The position numbers and the translations under genes are program-made. DNA of 16,582 bases from positions 1 through 16,582 of the forward strand of contig SFMI01000032.1 of the NCBI GenBank assembly GCA_004554425.1, written 5' to 3'. The stretch comes from Candidatus Saccharimonadota bacterium (GTDB taxonomy: Bacteria; Eremiobacterota; Xenobia; Xenobiales; Xenobiaceae). Positions 1 through 7,712 of the stretch are shown in pieces. Within the stretch, counting starts at the first letter, position 1. Each line of letters begins with the position of its first letter. The notes beneath the pieces are model-generated. The model was not told the origin of the DNA. It did not search any database and was given only the letters and a program-made list of their open reading frames with translations.

Positions 1-191
1 CGGTTTTTACTGTCCGGTTCGATATTACCGTGAAGATCGTTAGTATGTACGATAACGATCTTGCGTCCTTTTTCCAGATCGGCGCTGTTATTTTTTGGAG
101 TTTTGGCATCCGCATTAAAACCAGAGCCAGCGGTCAAGACCATAACGGTCATGCCCATAATCATTGCACGAATTGCCGTACCACGAGTCAT
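1..191 (-). CDS. Exported 5'-nucleotidase / UDP-sugar hydrolase-type metallophosphoesterase, N-terminal fragment
   Basis: The first 63 codons of a gene that runs off the left edge. The ATG at 191-189 opens a reading frame with Arg3 and Arg8 followed by a hydrophobic run (residues 9-24, rich in Met, Val, Leu and Ala), which looks like a secretion signal with cleavage near GFNADA. After a polar linker comes KIVIVHTNDLHGNIEP (about residues 44-59), the first metal-binding block (D-x-H) of the calcineurin-like 5'-nucleotidase family (UshA/YfkN). These enzymes hydrolyse extracellular nucleotides to nucleosides and phosphate. There is no lipobox Cys in the visible part. An AAGGAG lies 12 nt upstream, slightly far for a Shine-Dalgarno site. 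The gene is separated from yqeB by about 200 nt, so it probably has its own promoter. The family is clear from the motif; substrate and C-terminal anchoring cannot be judged. Confidence 0.85.
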   Translation of the reverse strand, partial: MTRGTAIRAMIMGMTVMVLTAGSGFNADAKTPKNNSADLEKGRKIVIVHTNDLHGNIEPDSKN

Positions 192-311
192 ATTAGAGAA
201 GAACTCCTTAGTCCTAAAAATAGATGTATCAGAAAGCGACGACCCCAAGAGACCGAAGCAACATCTGTCAAGAGCAAATTTTTCCCCCCAAACGACCAAC
301 TCAGTTTCTAA

Positions 312-317
312 ATTATA
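312..317 (-). promoter_or_regulatory. Candidate -10 box for the 5'-nucleotidase gene
   Basis: On the minus strand a perfect TATAAT lies about 120 nt upstream of the nucleotidase ATG, in the only intergenic space available to that gene. The hexamer 17 nt further upstream (CATAAA) is a poor -35 match, so this is a half-supported promoter. The implied leader of about 115 nt contains a run of six G but no fold I recognise. Confidence 0.3.
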
Positions 318-394
318 AGATCGGTTCCTGCCCTTTTATGCAGTTTTTTTTGCAATACTTAGGCAAAAAGATGTTTTAAAGAAGGTTAAGCGTA

Positions 395-1198
395 TTAACC
401 AAATAGCTTCCCAACTACAGCTTCCAACACTCCGCCACCAACAGATCTCGCTTTATCAGAGATAGTATAAATATCGACTTTGTCTCCTCTGGGATCACAA
501 TCGCCGATTTTTTCTCCCAATCTAACTTCAGTACCATTGCGAATCAGTCCACGCAATTTGCCACTTAACGAGACTTGCACCGGAATATCGTTGACCCAAC
601 CTATAACTTCACCTTCAACAACCATTTTTCCAAGCTTTGCTTCAGCTTGAAAAATGCCATTGCAAGGAGCTTTAAGCAGGCGACGCTTACTTTCACCAGC
701 TATAATTCCGGGAATTCCTGTATCTGGAAGTGCACAACCTTGGCAAATAACTTGACCCAAAGTATGACCGCGCATAGTTTCAATTACACAATCGGCATTA
801 TTGCCGACACAGAAACCTGGCCCTACTCCAATAACCCAACGACTCGGATGGCGCTGGTCAGCAACTTCTTTTTTCAACATGCGAGCATCGACTAAAAAAC
901 GTACTTGCAATTTGTCAAAAATTTTGCCCTCTGGATCGACCACCACTCCTATATAGTGATGTTGTTCTACACCTTGTAACTCAGCTTCGGAGTGAATTAG
1001 TCTAGCCTCAACATCTTCAATTTGCACTTTACCTTCCCACACAGCCTCGCCAAAGCAAACACTGCGCCGCACCATACGCGGATTAGCCAATTCACTTATA
1101 ATAATGGGAAAACCGGCTCTAAACAGACGATGAGCAATACCGCTAGCTAAATCGCCACCACCGCGAATGCCAACTAAAGGGACTTTATAATTTATCAT
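395..1198 (-). CDS. yqeB: YqeB-family (EF2563) selenium-dependent molybdenum hydroxylase accessory protein
   Basis: A 267-residue protein with the N-terminal signature VGIRGGGDLASGIAHRL (residues 9-25), a glycine-rich Rossmann-like loop typical of the YqeB/EF2563 family. Members co-occur with selenium-dependent molybdenum hydroxylases (xanthine dehydrogenase type) and are thought to help mature their labile selenium cofactor; the reaction is not established. A second family feature is the mid-protein segment GPGFCVGNNADCVIET (about 124-139). The length is normal. The start codon overlaps the end of the upstream mocA by 14 nt, so the two are probably translationally coupled; the only Shine-Dalgarno-like bases are a short AGG close to the ATG. 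With mocA, and yqeC 2.2 kb away, this forms the usual maturation trio. No hydroxylase structural gene or selD lies in the window. Confidence 0.85.
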   Translation of the reverse strand: MINYKVPLVGIRGGGDLASGIAHRLFRAGFPIIISELANPRMVRRSVCFGEAVWEGKVQIEDVEARLIHSEAELQGVEQHHYIGVVVDPEGKIFDKLQVRFLVDARMLKKEVADQRHPSRWVIGVGPGFCVGNNADCVIETMRGHTLGQVICQGCALPDTGIPGIIAGESKRRLLKAPCNGIFQAEAKLGKMVVEGEVIGWVNDIPVQVSLSGKLRGLIRNGTEVRLGEKIGDCDPRGDKVDIYTISDKARSVGGGVLEAVVGKLFG

Positions 1199-1916
1199 TA
1201 CCTATATTTCTAGATAGCGGGAGTTTGAAATTTTCCTGACGACAACAGCTGGCATAGGCATCCCAGGTGTCACAATCAGTAAAGATCTCCGGCCCCGTTG
1301 TTTCATAAAAAAGACAACGCGAGGAGTATTTTTTTAAAATAGCTCCTCCTCCTCTGTCACCACTTAGTTGCATAAGCTCAGGCCAAAAATCACGGCCAAA
1401 AATTACTGGATGGCCCTGTCTGCCTTGCCAAGTAGGAACAATAATAGTGCCTCTTCTTTCTGCTTGAGTAAGATTGTAGTTGGCTTTAATAATATGGTTG
1501 ATAGTTTCCGCTTTTAATAAAGGTAAATCTGCTAAACAGATAGCTGCACAATCTAAGTCATCTTCTTGTGGAAAGAGATTTTGCAATTTTTCCAAACCTA
1601 CTCTTAAGGAAGAAGCCATGCCTGAAGCCCAATCGCTATTGATGGCCAAACTGAAACGTTTATTTTTAGCTATATGTTCGGCCTGACAATTATTTTGCCA
1701 AAGCCCTTCCCGCAACCAAGGAGAAATTTGTAAAATATCTTCTGCTCGTGATCCGAGCACAAAAATATTCCAAACGGCTTGGCTGGCCAAGCAAGTAAAA
1801 CAAGCATGTTCCAGCAAATTTTTCTCGTTTTTCCAAGGCAAAAGCTGCTTGGGCTCACACATGCGTGCCGAGCCTCCAGCGCCTAAAAGAATTAAGGCAC
1901 ATCTATTTTTCGACAT
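1185..1916 (-). CDS. mocA: MocA-like molybdenum cofactor cytidylyltransferase (NTP transferase)
   Basis: A 243-residue nucleotidyltransferase of the MobA/MocA fold. The nucleotide-binding loop LGAGGSARMCEPKQLLPW lies at residues 11-28. The metal-binding LADLP is at 129-133, and the MocA-type block QGHPVIF plus GDRGG are near 167-173 and 187-191. A late DCDTWDAY (214-221) matches the D-x-D-T-x-x-D-Y end of the family. MocA enzymes attach CMP to molybdopterin; the YgfJ-like branch found beside yqeB and yqeC serves selenium-dependent hydroxylases, and the context favours that role. The loop carries Cys20 where most members have Gly (RMG), a small deviation. The gene is first in the pair with yqeB and is divergent from recQ, with 68 bp holding both starts. 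No strong Shine-Dalgarno sequence precedes the ATG. Confidence 0.82.
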   Translation of the reverse strand: MSKNRCALILLGAGGSARMCEPKQLLPWKNEKNLLEHACFTCLASQAVWNIFVLGSRAEDILQISPWLREGLWQNNCQAEHIAKNKRFSLAINSDWASGMASSLRVGLEKLQNLFPQEDDLDCAAICLADLPLLKAETINHIIKANYNLTQAERRGTIIVPTWQGRQGHPVIFGRDFWPELMQLSGDRGGGAILKKYSSRCLFYETTGPEIFTDCDTWDAYASCCRQENFKLPLSRNIGNDKL

Positions 1917-1984
1917 AATATTTCAGGATATTTTCCGTTCTAAAATATAGACTGCTTCCAAAATAGAACTTTAGGAGGCAGGTA

Positions 1985-3421
1985 ATGAGCGATTTAATAT
2001 ATTTATTGAAATTCTTTTTTGGCAAAGATAACTTTCGTCCCGGTCAGCGCGAAGTTGTAGAGGCCTTGCTTTCCGGACGGGATGTGCTGGCCCTTTGGCC
2101 TACTGGAGCAGGTAAGTCTTTAACTTATCAATTGCCAGCACTTATTATGCCTGGATTAACTGTCGTAGTTTCTCCTTTGATAGCCTTAATGGAAGACCAG
2201 GTTAGACAATTGCAAAAACGCAATTTGCCGGCAGCTTATCTAAGCAGTTCTCAGTCTATCTCAGAAAAAGTACACATTTTAAGTTTGCTTGAACAAAAAA
2301 AGCTCAAAATGTTGTTTGCCGCTCCAGAACGTTTGCTAGAAGATGATTTTCTAATCAGGTTGCAAAAACAAACGACTTCACTTCTAGCTGTAGATGAAGC
2401 CCATTGTATAAACCAGTGGGGCCATGATTTTCGCCATAGCTATTTACGCTTAGGTGAAGTTGTCAAAGCCTTGCGACCGCGCTCAATTTTAGCTGTAACA
2501 GCCACAGCCGATCTAGAAAGCGCTCAACAAATAAGCTTAAGCTTAGGCTTAGATCGCCCCTTACTTTCGCGCTTATCGTTGGATAGGCCCAATCTTAATT
2601 ACAAAGTGATCAAAAGCTCCCCTAAGCAGCGCCCTTGGCTGGCCTTGGCTCACTTGCACCATGGCTCAGGGTTGCCCGCCGTAATTTATGTAGCCCGACG
2701 CAATCAAGCAGAACAAATAGCCGCTTTTTTCAGCTGCCAACAATTTAGGGCTGCTCCTTACCATGCCGGTTTGTCTACCGAAAATAGACAAAAAATTTTA
2801 CAAGGTTTTTTAGAAGAAAAATTTGATTTAATAGCCGCTACAATAGCTTTCGGCATGGGTGTAGACAAACCGAATATACGTCAAGTAATTCATATGGCTC
2901 CTCCGGTAGCTCCAGAAAGCTACTTCCAAGAGTCGGGGCGGGCCGGACGCGACAGATTACCGGGGCGCTGCTTGCTTATGTGGGCGCCGGAAGACTTTAA
3001 GTATTGGCAAAATTGCCTGGAAGATAAATTTCCGCAAATGCAAGAGATCGATCAATTTGTGCGTCTAGCTTCGTCAAAAAATCTAACGATTTCCGAAATG
3101 AGACGCACAAATTTTAGGGCTATGAGTTCCGGCGCCTGGACCATGCTAGTTAGGGCCGCTCTAGGATATGAAGCCGATCCTAAAGCTATAAGCGAACTTA
3201 GGCTTAAACCTGAGCATTTATTTAATTACTTTGCAGCCTTAAAAGAAGCGGCTCAACGGCGGTTAGATATTATGGAAAATTATTGCCGCACTAAGTTATG
3301 CCGCCGCCAAGTCTTGCTGCACAGTTTGGATCAAGCCAGTAAAGATCATTGTGGCAATTGCGACAATTGTCTACATAGACAACGTTTAACCCACAAGTTC
3401 AAGCATGACGGAGCGGCTTAA
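1985..3421 (+). CDS. recQ: Short RecQ-family ATP-dependent DNA helicase (RecS-like)
   Basis: A 478-residue superfamily 2 helicase. Motifs in order: Walker A PTGAGKS (39-45), DEAH box (137-140) followed by the RecQ aromatic-rich loop CINQWGHDFR, motif III VTATAD (171-176), and motif VI QESGRAGRD (315-323). A zinc-binding region follows, with Cys439, Cys456, Cys459 and Cys462 (CGNCDNC). It is a 3'-5' DNA unwinding enzyme of recombination and repair. The protein ends just after the zinc module, so the winged-helix and HRDC domains of E. coli RecQ (about 610 aa) are missing. This matches Bacillus RecS in size and is probably natural rather than a truncation. The start is set by AGGAGG at 1973-1978, 6 nt before the ATG. 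It stands alone on the plus strand between Se-Mo maturation genes on the minus strand, with no obvious link to them. Confidence 0.93.
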   Translation: MSDLIYLLKFFFGKDNFRPGQREVVEALLSGRDVLALWPTGAGKSLTYQLPALIMPGLTVVVSPLIALMEDQVRQLQKRNLPAAYLSSSQSISEKVHILSLLEQKKLKMLFAAPERLLEDDFLIRLQKQTTSLLAVDEAHCINQWGHDFRHSYLRLGEVVKALRPRSILAVTATADLESAQQISLSLGLDRPLLSRLSLDRPNLNYKVIKSSPKQRPWLALAHLHHGSGLPAVIYVARRNQAEQIAAFFSCQQFRAAPYHAGLSTENRQKILQGFLEEKFDLIAATIAFGMGVDKPNIRQVIHMAPPVAPESYFQESGRAGRDRLPGRCLLMWAPEDFKYWQNCLEDKFPQMQEIDQFVRLASSKNLTISEMRRTNFRAMSSGAWTMLVRAALGYEADPKAISELRLKPEHLFNYFAALKEAAQRRLDIMENYCRTKLCRRQVLLHSLDQASKDHCGNCDNCLHRQRLTHKFKHDGAA

Positions 3422-3446
3422 GCGAAAGAGCGGCCCTAAACAAAAA

Positions 3447-4244
3447 CTAAAATTCGCGGTAAACTATTTGGCCTTGCTTATTGGCTGCCTGGCTTAAAAT
3501 AGTCACTACATTCCAATGCTTACGCACTTGGGCAGCCAACTCGGCCAAAAAATTTGGCTGCGAATTTTCGGCCTGGCTGAAAACGAGCACTTTAGCTTGT
3601 GTAGGCAAAAGTGCCAAATAGGCGCAGGCCAAACGCACGAACTGGCCTGCGCCTATCACGGCGCCCGTCTCACAATGCAGAAGCTGGCACATAAGTTCCG
3701 GTCTGTGCACTTGCCCCTCTTCTACGCGCTTGCCCAAACCTTGCATACCTATAACAGCTACACCTAAATCAGCCTGAGCATAAAAAACAGGTTCATGAGC
3801 AGCGTGGGCCTTTACGGGCAAGCGCTTAGAGCCATCAGCTTCTGCCAACAAATAGTCTAATCCCGGCCAGCAACTTATTTTGTCTAGCTCGTCTGGAGTA
3901 AAACCTATCCATTTAGTGTGTTCTGCATTGAGGCGAGCTAGACCACACAGGCGGCCCGTCTCCGCTTGGGCAGCAACTCCGGCAGCCGAAGCAGGCCAAC
4001 ATAGCTCACGCCAATGCATTTCGGCTGCTTCTAAACCGCCTATTTCCGGGCCGCCACACTCTAGAAGCTGGCCGGGATAAAAATGCTGCCGGGCGCCGGG
4101 CCAAGCCAAATGGGTACTAGTAGTAAAAATAACTTTGGCTTGGCCGCACTTTTGCTGGGCCAAAAGTTTGGCGTGCTCTAGCATAAAGGTAGTTTTGCCG
4201 CCGCTGCCAATAATTTCCCAGCGCTTAAAATTGGCTAAATTCAT
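3447..4244 (-). CDS. yqeC: YqeC-family selenium cofactor biosynthesis / hydroxylase accessory protein
   Basis: A 265-residue protein with an N-terminal P-loop GSGGKTTFM (13-21), a TTSTHLAWP segment (41-49) and the central block LLAEADGSKRLPVKA (131-145), which together are the hallmark of the YqeC family. Family members travel with YqeB and MocA in organisms with selenium-dependent molybdenum hydroxylases; a nucleotide-dependent step is inferred from the P-loop but is not proven. A GGAGG sits about 10 nt upstream of the ATG, inside the first codons of the divergent cofE. The 3' end is 25 bp from the convergent recQ end, without a terminator hairpin. By eye the gene is richer in G and C than its neighbours. 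The family call is strong, the biochemical role only contextual. Confidence 0.85.
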   Translation of the reverse strand: MNLANFKRWEIIGSGGKTTFMLEHAKLLAQQKCGQAKVIFTTSTHLAWPGARQHFYPGQLLECGGPEIGGLEAAEMHWRELCWPASAAGVAAQAETGRLCGLARLNAEHTKWIGFTPDELDKISCWPGLDYLLAEADGSKRLPVKAHAAHEPVFYAQADLGVAVIGMQGLGKRVEEGQVHRPELMCQLLHCETGAVIGAGQFVRLACAYLALLPTQAKVLVFSQAENSQPNFLAELAAQVRKHWNVVTILSQAANKQGQIVYREF

Positions 4245-4251
4245 CGCGAAA

Positions 4252-5151
4252 ATGCCTCCAGAAATTTCTTTTCAAGGGCAGCGGCCAACTGGCGTTGAAG
4301 TAAAAGGCCCTTATATTGGCCTTATAAGAACCGGAAAGGTAAAGAAAAAAGTTTTGGCTGCTGACAAATACGCTTACCCAAATATTATACCCGGAGCGGT
4401 TTCTTTTATTCCCGTAATTACGGATAAAGAACTTGAACCGGGACAGGATTTGATTTCTATCCTATTAGAAGCAGCTCCTATTCCTTTAGCCCAAGGAGAT
4501 ATTGTAGTTGTTACTCACAAAGCAGTAGCCAAAACCGAAGGCCGATTAGTCAAACTAAGCCAAGTGCAACCTTCACCTTTAGCTCTGGATTACGGAAAAC
4601 GCTATAATAAAGACGCTAGACTAGTAGAATTGGTGTTGCAAGAAAGTGCCGCCATAGTGCGCATGAGCCGCGGATGCCTAATTGTAAAAACCAAGCAAGG
4701 ATTCACTTGCGCCAATGCCGGCATCGATTTATCGAATATAGGCCAAGGTTCGGCGACTAATCAAGAGCCGACAGCTTGTCTATTGCCCAAAGATCCGGAT
4801 CTCTCGGCTCAAGGTTTGTATACAAACTTGCAAGCACAGCTCGGATTTGCTGTGCCAATTGTAATTAGCGATTCCTTCGGCCGACCTTGGCGCGAGGGCA
4901 TAGTAAATGTAGCGATAGGATGTTGCGGTTTTGATCCTTTTACAGACTATCGCGGCCAAGCTGACAGTGCCGGCCGCACTTTGAAAGTTACGCGTATGGC
5001 TAGCGCAGATGCTCTAGCTTCTGGAGCCGAATTGGCTTGCGGCAAACTAAAAAGAGCTCCCTTTGTAATTGTCCGCGGCTTTAACTGGCAACCCAGCACT
5101 TTAACAGCTCAAGCCTTGTTGCGGCCGGAAGAGAAGAACTTTTTCCCTTAA
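4252..5151 (+). CDS. cofE: CofE-type coenzyme F420-0:L-glutamate ligase with N-terminal extension
   Basis: From the ATG at 4252 this is 299 residues. Residues 56-280 follow the F420-0 gamma-glutamyl ligase family: a start near VITDKELEPGQDL (55-67), GDIVVVTHKAVAKTEGR (82-98), the ES..IVR..G core (131-141), GFTCANAGIDLSN (150-162), and VISDSFGRPWREG (204-216). The last two hold conserved Asp residues that bind metal and GTP in CofE. The enzyme adds glutamate to F420-0 using GTP. Usual members are about 245-255 aa, so the first 50 or so residues are extra. The frame is open further upstream into yqeC, but the ATG at 4252 leaves 7 bp to the yqeC start and is the only Met near the domain; no clear Shine-Dalgarno site precedes it. 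The adjacent F420-type oxidoreductase supports an F420 role. CofC, CofD and FO synthase are not in the window. Confidence 0.82.
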   Translation: MPPEISFQGQRPTGVEVKGPYIGLIRTGKVKKKVLAADKYAYPNIIPGAVSFIPVITDKELEPGQDLISILLEAAPIPLAQGDIVVVTHKAVAKTEGRLVKLSQVQPSPLALDYGKRYNKDARLVELVLQESAAIVRMSRGCLIVKTKQGFTCANAGIDLSNIGQGSATNQEPTACLLPKDPDLSAQGLYTNLQAQLGFAVPIVISDSFGRPWREGIVNVAIGCCGFDPFTDYRGQADSAGRTLKVTRMASADALASGAELACGKLKRAPFVIVRGFNWQPSTLTAQALLRPEEKNFFP

Positions 5152-5153
5152 GC

Positions 5154-6131
5154 TTAGATAGATTCAGTCCTTTTCCAAGCTGGAATCAATTCCTCAGAAC
5201 ACATACGCAAAAATTCATTTTGGTTGCGGCCGCAATTGTGAATATACACTTCGTCAAAGCCTAAAGCTGCACTTTCTTGCAACATAACCAAAATGTCGGC
5301 AGGACTAGATGTGATAATTACTCGATTATCGAAGTTTTCCGGGCGTACCGTCTTAGCCATTTCGGCTAGTACTTCGGGAAAACGAATATCGCCTTTGGAG
5401 AAATTTAAACCACCATTAGGCCATTCTTGCATAGCTGCATTCAGAGCTTTTTCTGTCGTAACATCCCAACTTACGTGCACTTGCAAGCGGGCTATTTTTC
5501 TAACTGAGCCGCTGCTTTCTCTAAATTTGCCCATCAATTTTTGCAACTTCTCTCTACTGGCCCATACAGTTAGCCAGGTATTAGCCAGAGAAGCCGCTTT
5601 GGCGCACAAATAAGGGCCTGAAGTAGCAATCATAAGCCCTGGAGGCACTTCAGGAAGAGTATACAAACGCAAGCTTTCAGTTTTGAAATATTCGCCTTTA
5701 AAACGAACTTCTTGGCCGCTCCATAGCTTCGCGATCAAACTGACAGCCTCTAAGAGTTGTTGCACTCTCTCTTTGGGCTCAGGCCAATAAGAAGCAAAAA
5801 CATGTTCGTTAAGCGCTTCACCTACCCCCAGCCCCAAAGTGATACGACCAGGACAAAGGCATTCCAACGTGGCTGCTGCCTGAGCCAAAATGACAGGATG
5901 ACAGCGCCCTCCCGCACAGCTGACTCCAGTAGAAAGGGGCAATTCCGTACATTGGCTCAAAGCTCCCAGCATTGTCCAGGCATGGCTGGCCTGGCCTTGC
6001 CACGGCACCCAGGGTTGCAAATGATCTGAGATCATTAAGCCAGCAAATCCAGCCTTTTCAGCCCCTTTAGCTTGCTCAATCAACTGCGCGGGCGCAAATT
6101 GTTCAGCACTTAAGCAAAAACCCAACTTCAT
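5154..6131 (-). CDS. LLM-class F420-dependent oxidoreductase, glucose-6-phosphate dehydrogenase (FGD) type
   Basis: A 325-residue TIM-barrel flavin/F420 oxidoreductase of the luciferase-like superfamily. It follows actinobacterial FGD closely in the cofactor half: SAEQFAP (8-14), SDHLQPW (35-41, whose His is the catalytic base in FGD), and GVGEALNE (102-109, whose Glu is the proton donor in FGD). These motifs are good evidence for F420 rather than FMN. In the substrate half the TSG-x-x-x-x-x-TEK stretch that holds the sugar phosphate in FGD is replaced by LTVWASREKL (about 187-196), so the substrate is probably not glucose-6-phosphate. The ATG lies 5 nt after the tsaD stop, making this the last gene of the tsa run, and its stop is 2 bp from the convergent cofE stop. 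No strong Shine-Dalgarno site is visible, consistent with coupling to tsaD. Confidence 0.88.
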   Translation of the reverse strand: MKLGFCLSAEQFAPAQLIEQAKGAEKAGFAGLMISDHLQPWVPWQGQASHAWTMLGALSQCTELPLSTGVSCAGGRCHPVILAQAAATLECLCPGRITLGLGVGEALNEHVFASYWPEPKERVQQLLEAVSLIAKLWSGQEVRFKGEYFKTESLRLYTLPEVPPGLMIATSGPYLCAKAASLANTWLTVWASREKLQKLMGKFRESSGSVRKIARLQVHVSWDVTTEKALNAAMQEWPNGGLNFSKGDIRFPEVLAEMAKTVRPENFDNRVIITSSPADILVMLQESAALGFDEVYIHNCGRNQNEFLRMCSEELIPAWKRTESI

Positions 6132-6136
6132 GGCTA

Positions 6137-7177
6137 CTATACCAAATCTAAATTGGGTTTAGCATCCAGAGTTAAAGGAGAGCGCCAACCTTGAGCGGCC
6201 AATTCCCAACCGGCTTTGGCAATCATAACGGCATTGTCAGTACACAAATCAAACTTAGGACAAACAAAAGTTATACCTAAACGCTTAGCTCCTTCAGCCA
6301 GCCTTTCACGCAAAGCTTTATTGGCGGCAACACCACCAGCTAAAGCCAAAGACTTAGCTCCACAACGACGCACAGCTCTAAAAGCTTTAGTACTGAGCAC
6401 ATCGACAACAGCTTCTTGGAAAGAGGCACAAATATCAGCGTCACTGCCGCGCTCTTCGGACTGTAAATGGAGCAATACAGCAGTTTTTAAGCCAGAAAAC
6501 GAAAACTCATATCCTTGGTTAATCATGGGACGGGCAAAAGGGATAGCATTTTTATTCCCTTTGAGAGCCATTTCTTGAATTTTGGGGCCACCAGGATAAG
6601 CCATACCTAAAGCTTTGGAGACTTTGTCGAAAGCTTCACCAGCAGCATCGTCCCGCGTAGAGCCGAGCACTTCATAAGAACCGGGCCCGTCAACTTTAAC
6701 CAACATAGTATGGCCGCCGGAAACCAAAAGACAAATCATGGGTAATTCCAAATTGGAATTTTCCAGAAGAGCAGAAAAGATATGACCTTCCATATGGTTG
6801 ACACCTATTAAGGGAATATCCAAGCATCCAGCTAAAGTTTTAGCAGCAGCTACTCCCAACAGTACAGCTCCCACCAAACCAGGCCCATAGGTTACAGCCA
6901 CAGCCTCCAAATCGCTAAACTTGAGATTGACTTTTTCCAGTGCCTCTTCGATCATAGGATTGATAACTTCCATATGAGCGCGACAAGCTACCTCGGGCAC
7001 TACTCCACCGTATTTAGCATGTAAAGGAATTTGCGTAGAAACTAAATTGGCTAGAATCTCACGTCCATCTTTCAAGATAGCGGCAGAAGTTTCGTCGCAA
7101 GAAGACTCTAAACCTAAAATATACTTAGGATAGAACGGATCGCACTTAATATAATTGGCATTGCTGCGATTACTCAT
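6137..7177 (-). CDS. tsaD: tRNA N6-threonylcarbamoyladenosine transferase catalytic subunit TsaD
   Basis: A 346-residue ASKHA-fold protein of the Kae1/YgjD/Gcp family. It has LGLESSCDETSAAI at 21-34, the iron-binding His pair in HMEGH (128 and 132), SGGHT at 153-157, GGVAANKALRERL near 290, and the late metal-ligand block CTDNAVMIA near 317. TsaD transfers the threonylcarbamoyl group from threonylcarbamoyl-AMP to A37 of ANN-decoding tRNAs, acting with TsaB and TsaE, both encoded just upstream here. The length is standard. It begins 9 nt after the rimI stop within a tight operon; the Shine-Dalgarno match is weak, again suggesting coupled translation. Confidence 0.97.
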   Translation of the reverse strand: MSNRSNANYIKCDPFYPKYILGLESSCDETSAAILKDGREILANLVSTQIPLHAKYGGVVPEVACRAHMEVINPMIEEALEKVNLKFSDLEAVAVTYGPGLVGAVLLGVAAAKTLAGCLDIPLIGVNHMEGHIFSALLENSNLELPMICLLVSGGHTMLVKVDGPGSYEVLGSTRDDAAGEAFDKVSKALGMAYPGGPKIQEMALKGNKNAIPFARPMINQGYEFSFSGLKTAVLLHLQSEERGSDADICASFQEAVVDVLSTKAFRAVRRCGAKSLALAGGVAANKALRERLAEGAKRLGITFVCPKFDLCTDNAVMIAKAGWELAAQGWRSPLTLDAKPNLDLV

Positions 7178-7186
7178 TATTTCTAC

Positions 7187-7708
7187 TTAGTCCAATCCTT
7201 TCAAATGACAATTCTCGGCCAAGCTTTTTACTTGCTGTAAATAAGCTGGCTCTTGCATGTTGTCAACCCGCATGATAATAGCATCATAACGGTTTTCATA
7301 ATATTTTTTACGGATTCCCACAGCCTTGAAGCCGAAACGTTTATAGACAGATAAAGCCGGCTCGTTGTTAAAACGAACTTCCAGAGTAGCAGCTTCCACT
7401 CCATCTCCAAGCCCTTTGGCAATTAGATTGGCAAAAAGATAGACGCCCAAGCCGTGCCCTTGCCATTGAGGATCAATAGTTACGGTACTGACTTCCAACT
7501 CGCCTAACAAATTCCAAGAGCCAGCATAACCAATTAATTTGCCATCGGCCAAAAGCACCAAATAGCGAGCATAGCCACGCTCGATGTCAAAAGCAAAAGA
7601 CTCTTTAGGCCAAGCTTCTTTTTCACCATAGACTAAAAGTTCTAATTCAGAAGCTTGATCGAGAAAATCTTTAGTAAATTGGCAAATTTCTATTTTGGGA
7701 AGAGCCAT
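7187..7708 (-). CDS. rimI: RimI-type ribosomal protein S18 alanine N-acetyltransferase (GNAT)
   Basis: A 173-residue GNAT acetyltransferase. The acetyl-CoA loop is PQWQGHGLG (80-88) after the beta-4 strand VSTVTID. It is followed by the RimI-type tail LEVRFNNEPALSVYKRFGF (109-127) and the RKKYYENRYDAIIM stretch (133-146), which contains the conserved YY and DA. RimI acetylates the N-terminus of ribosomal protein S18, and possibly other proteins. About 25 residues beyond the usual end (from DNM onward) form a polar tail of unknown purpose. It sits between tsaB and tsaD, as in Bacillus (ydiD), 4 nt after the tsaB stop. Confidence 0.92.
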   Translation of the reverse strand: MALPKIEICQFTKDFLDQASELELLVYGEKEAWPKESFAFDIERGYARYLVLLADGKLIGYAGSWNLLGELEVSTVTIDPQWQGHGLGVYLFANLIAKGLGDGVEAATLEVRFNNEPALSVYKRFGFKAVGIRKKYYENRYDAIIMRVDNMQEPAYLQQVKSLAENCHLKGLD

Positions 7709-7712
7709 TTTT

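Noticed and set aside
30..318. Two plus-strand open frames at the left end
   Set aside because: They are antisense to the nucleotidase gene and its leader; the minus strand carries the recognisable HTNDLHGN motif.
384..400. GGTTAA/TTAACC inverted repeat overlapping the yqeB stop as a terminator
   Set aside because: Only six A/T-rich pairs and no continuous T tract on the minus strand; too weak to call.
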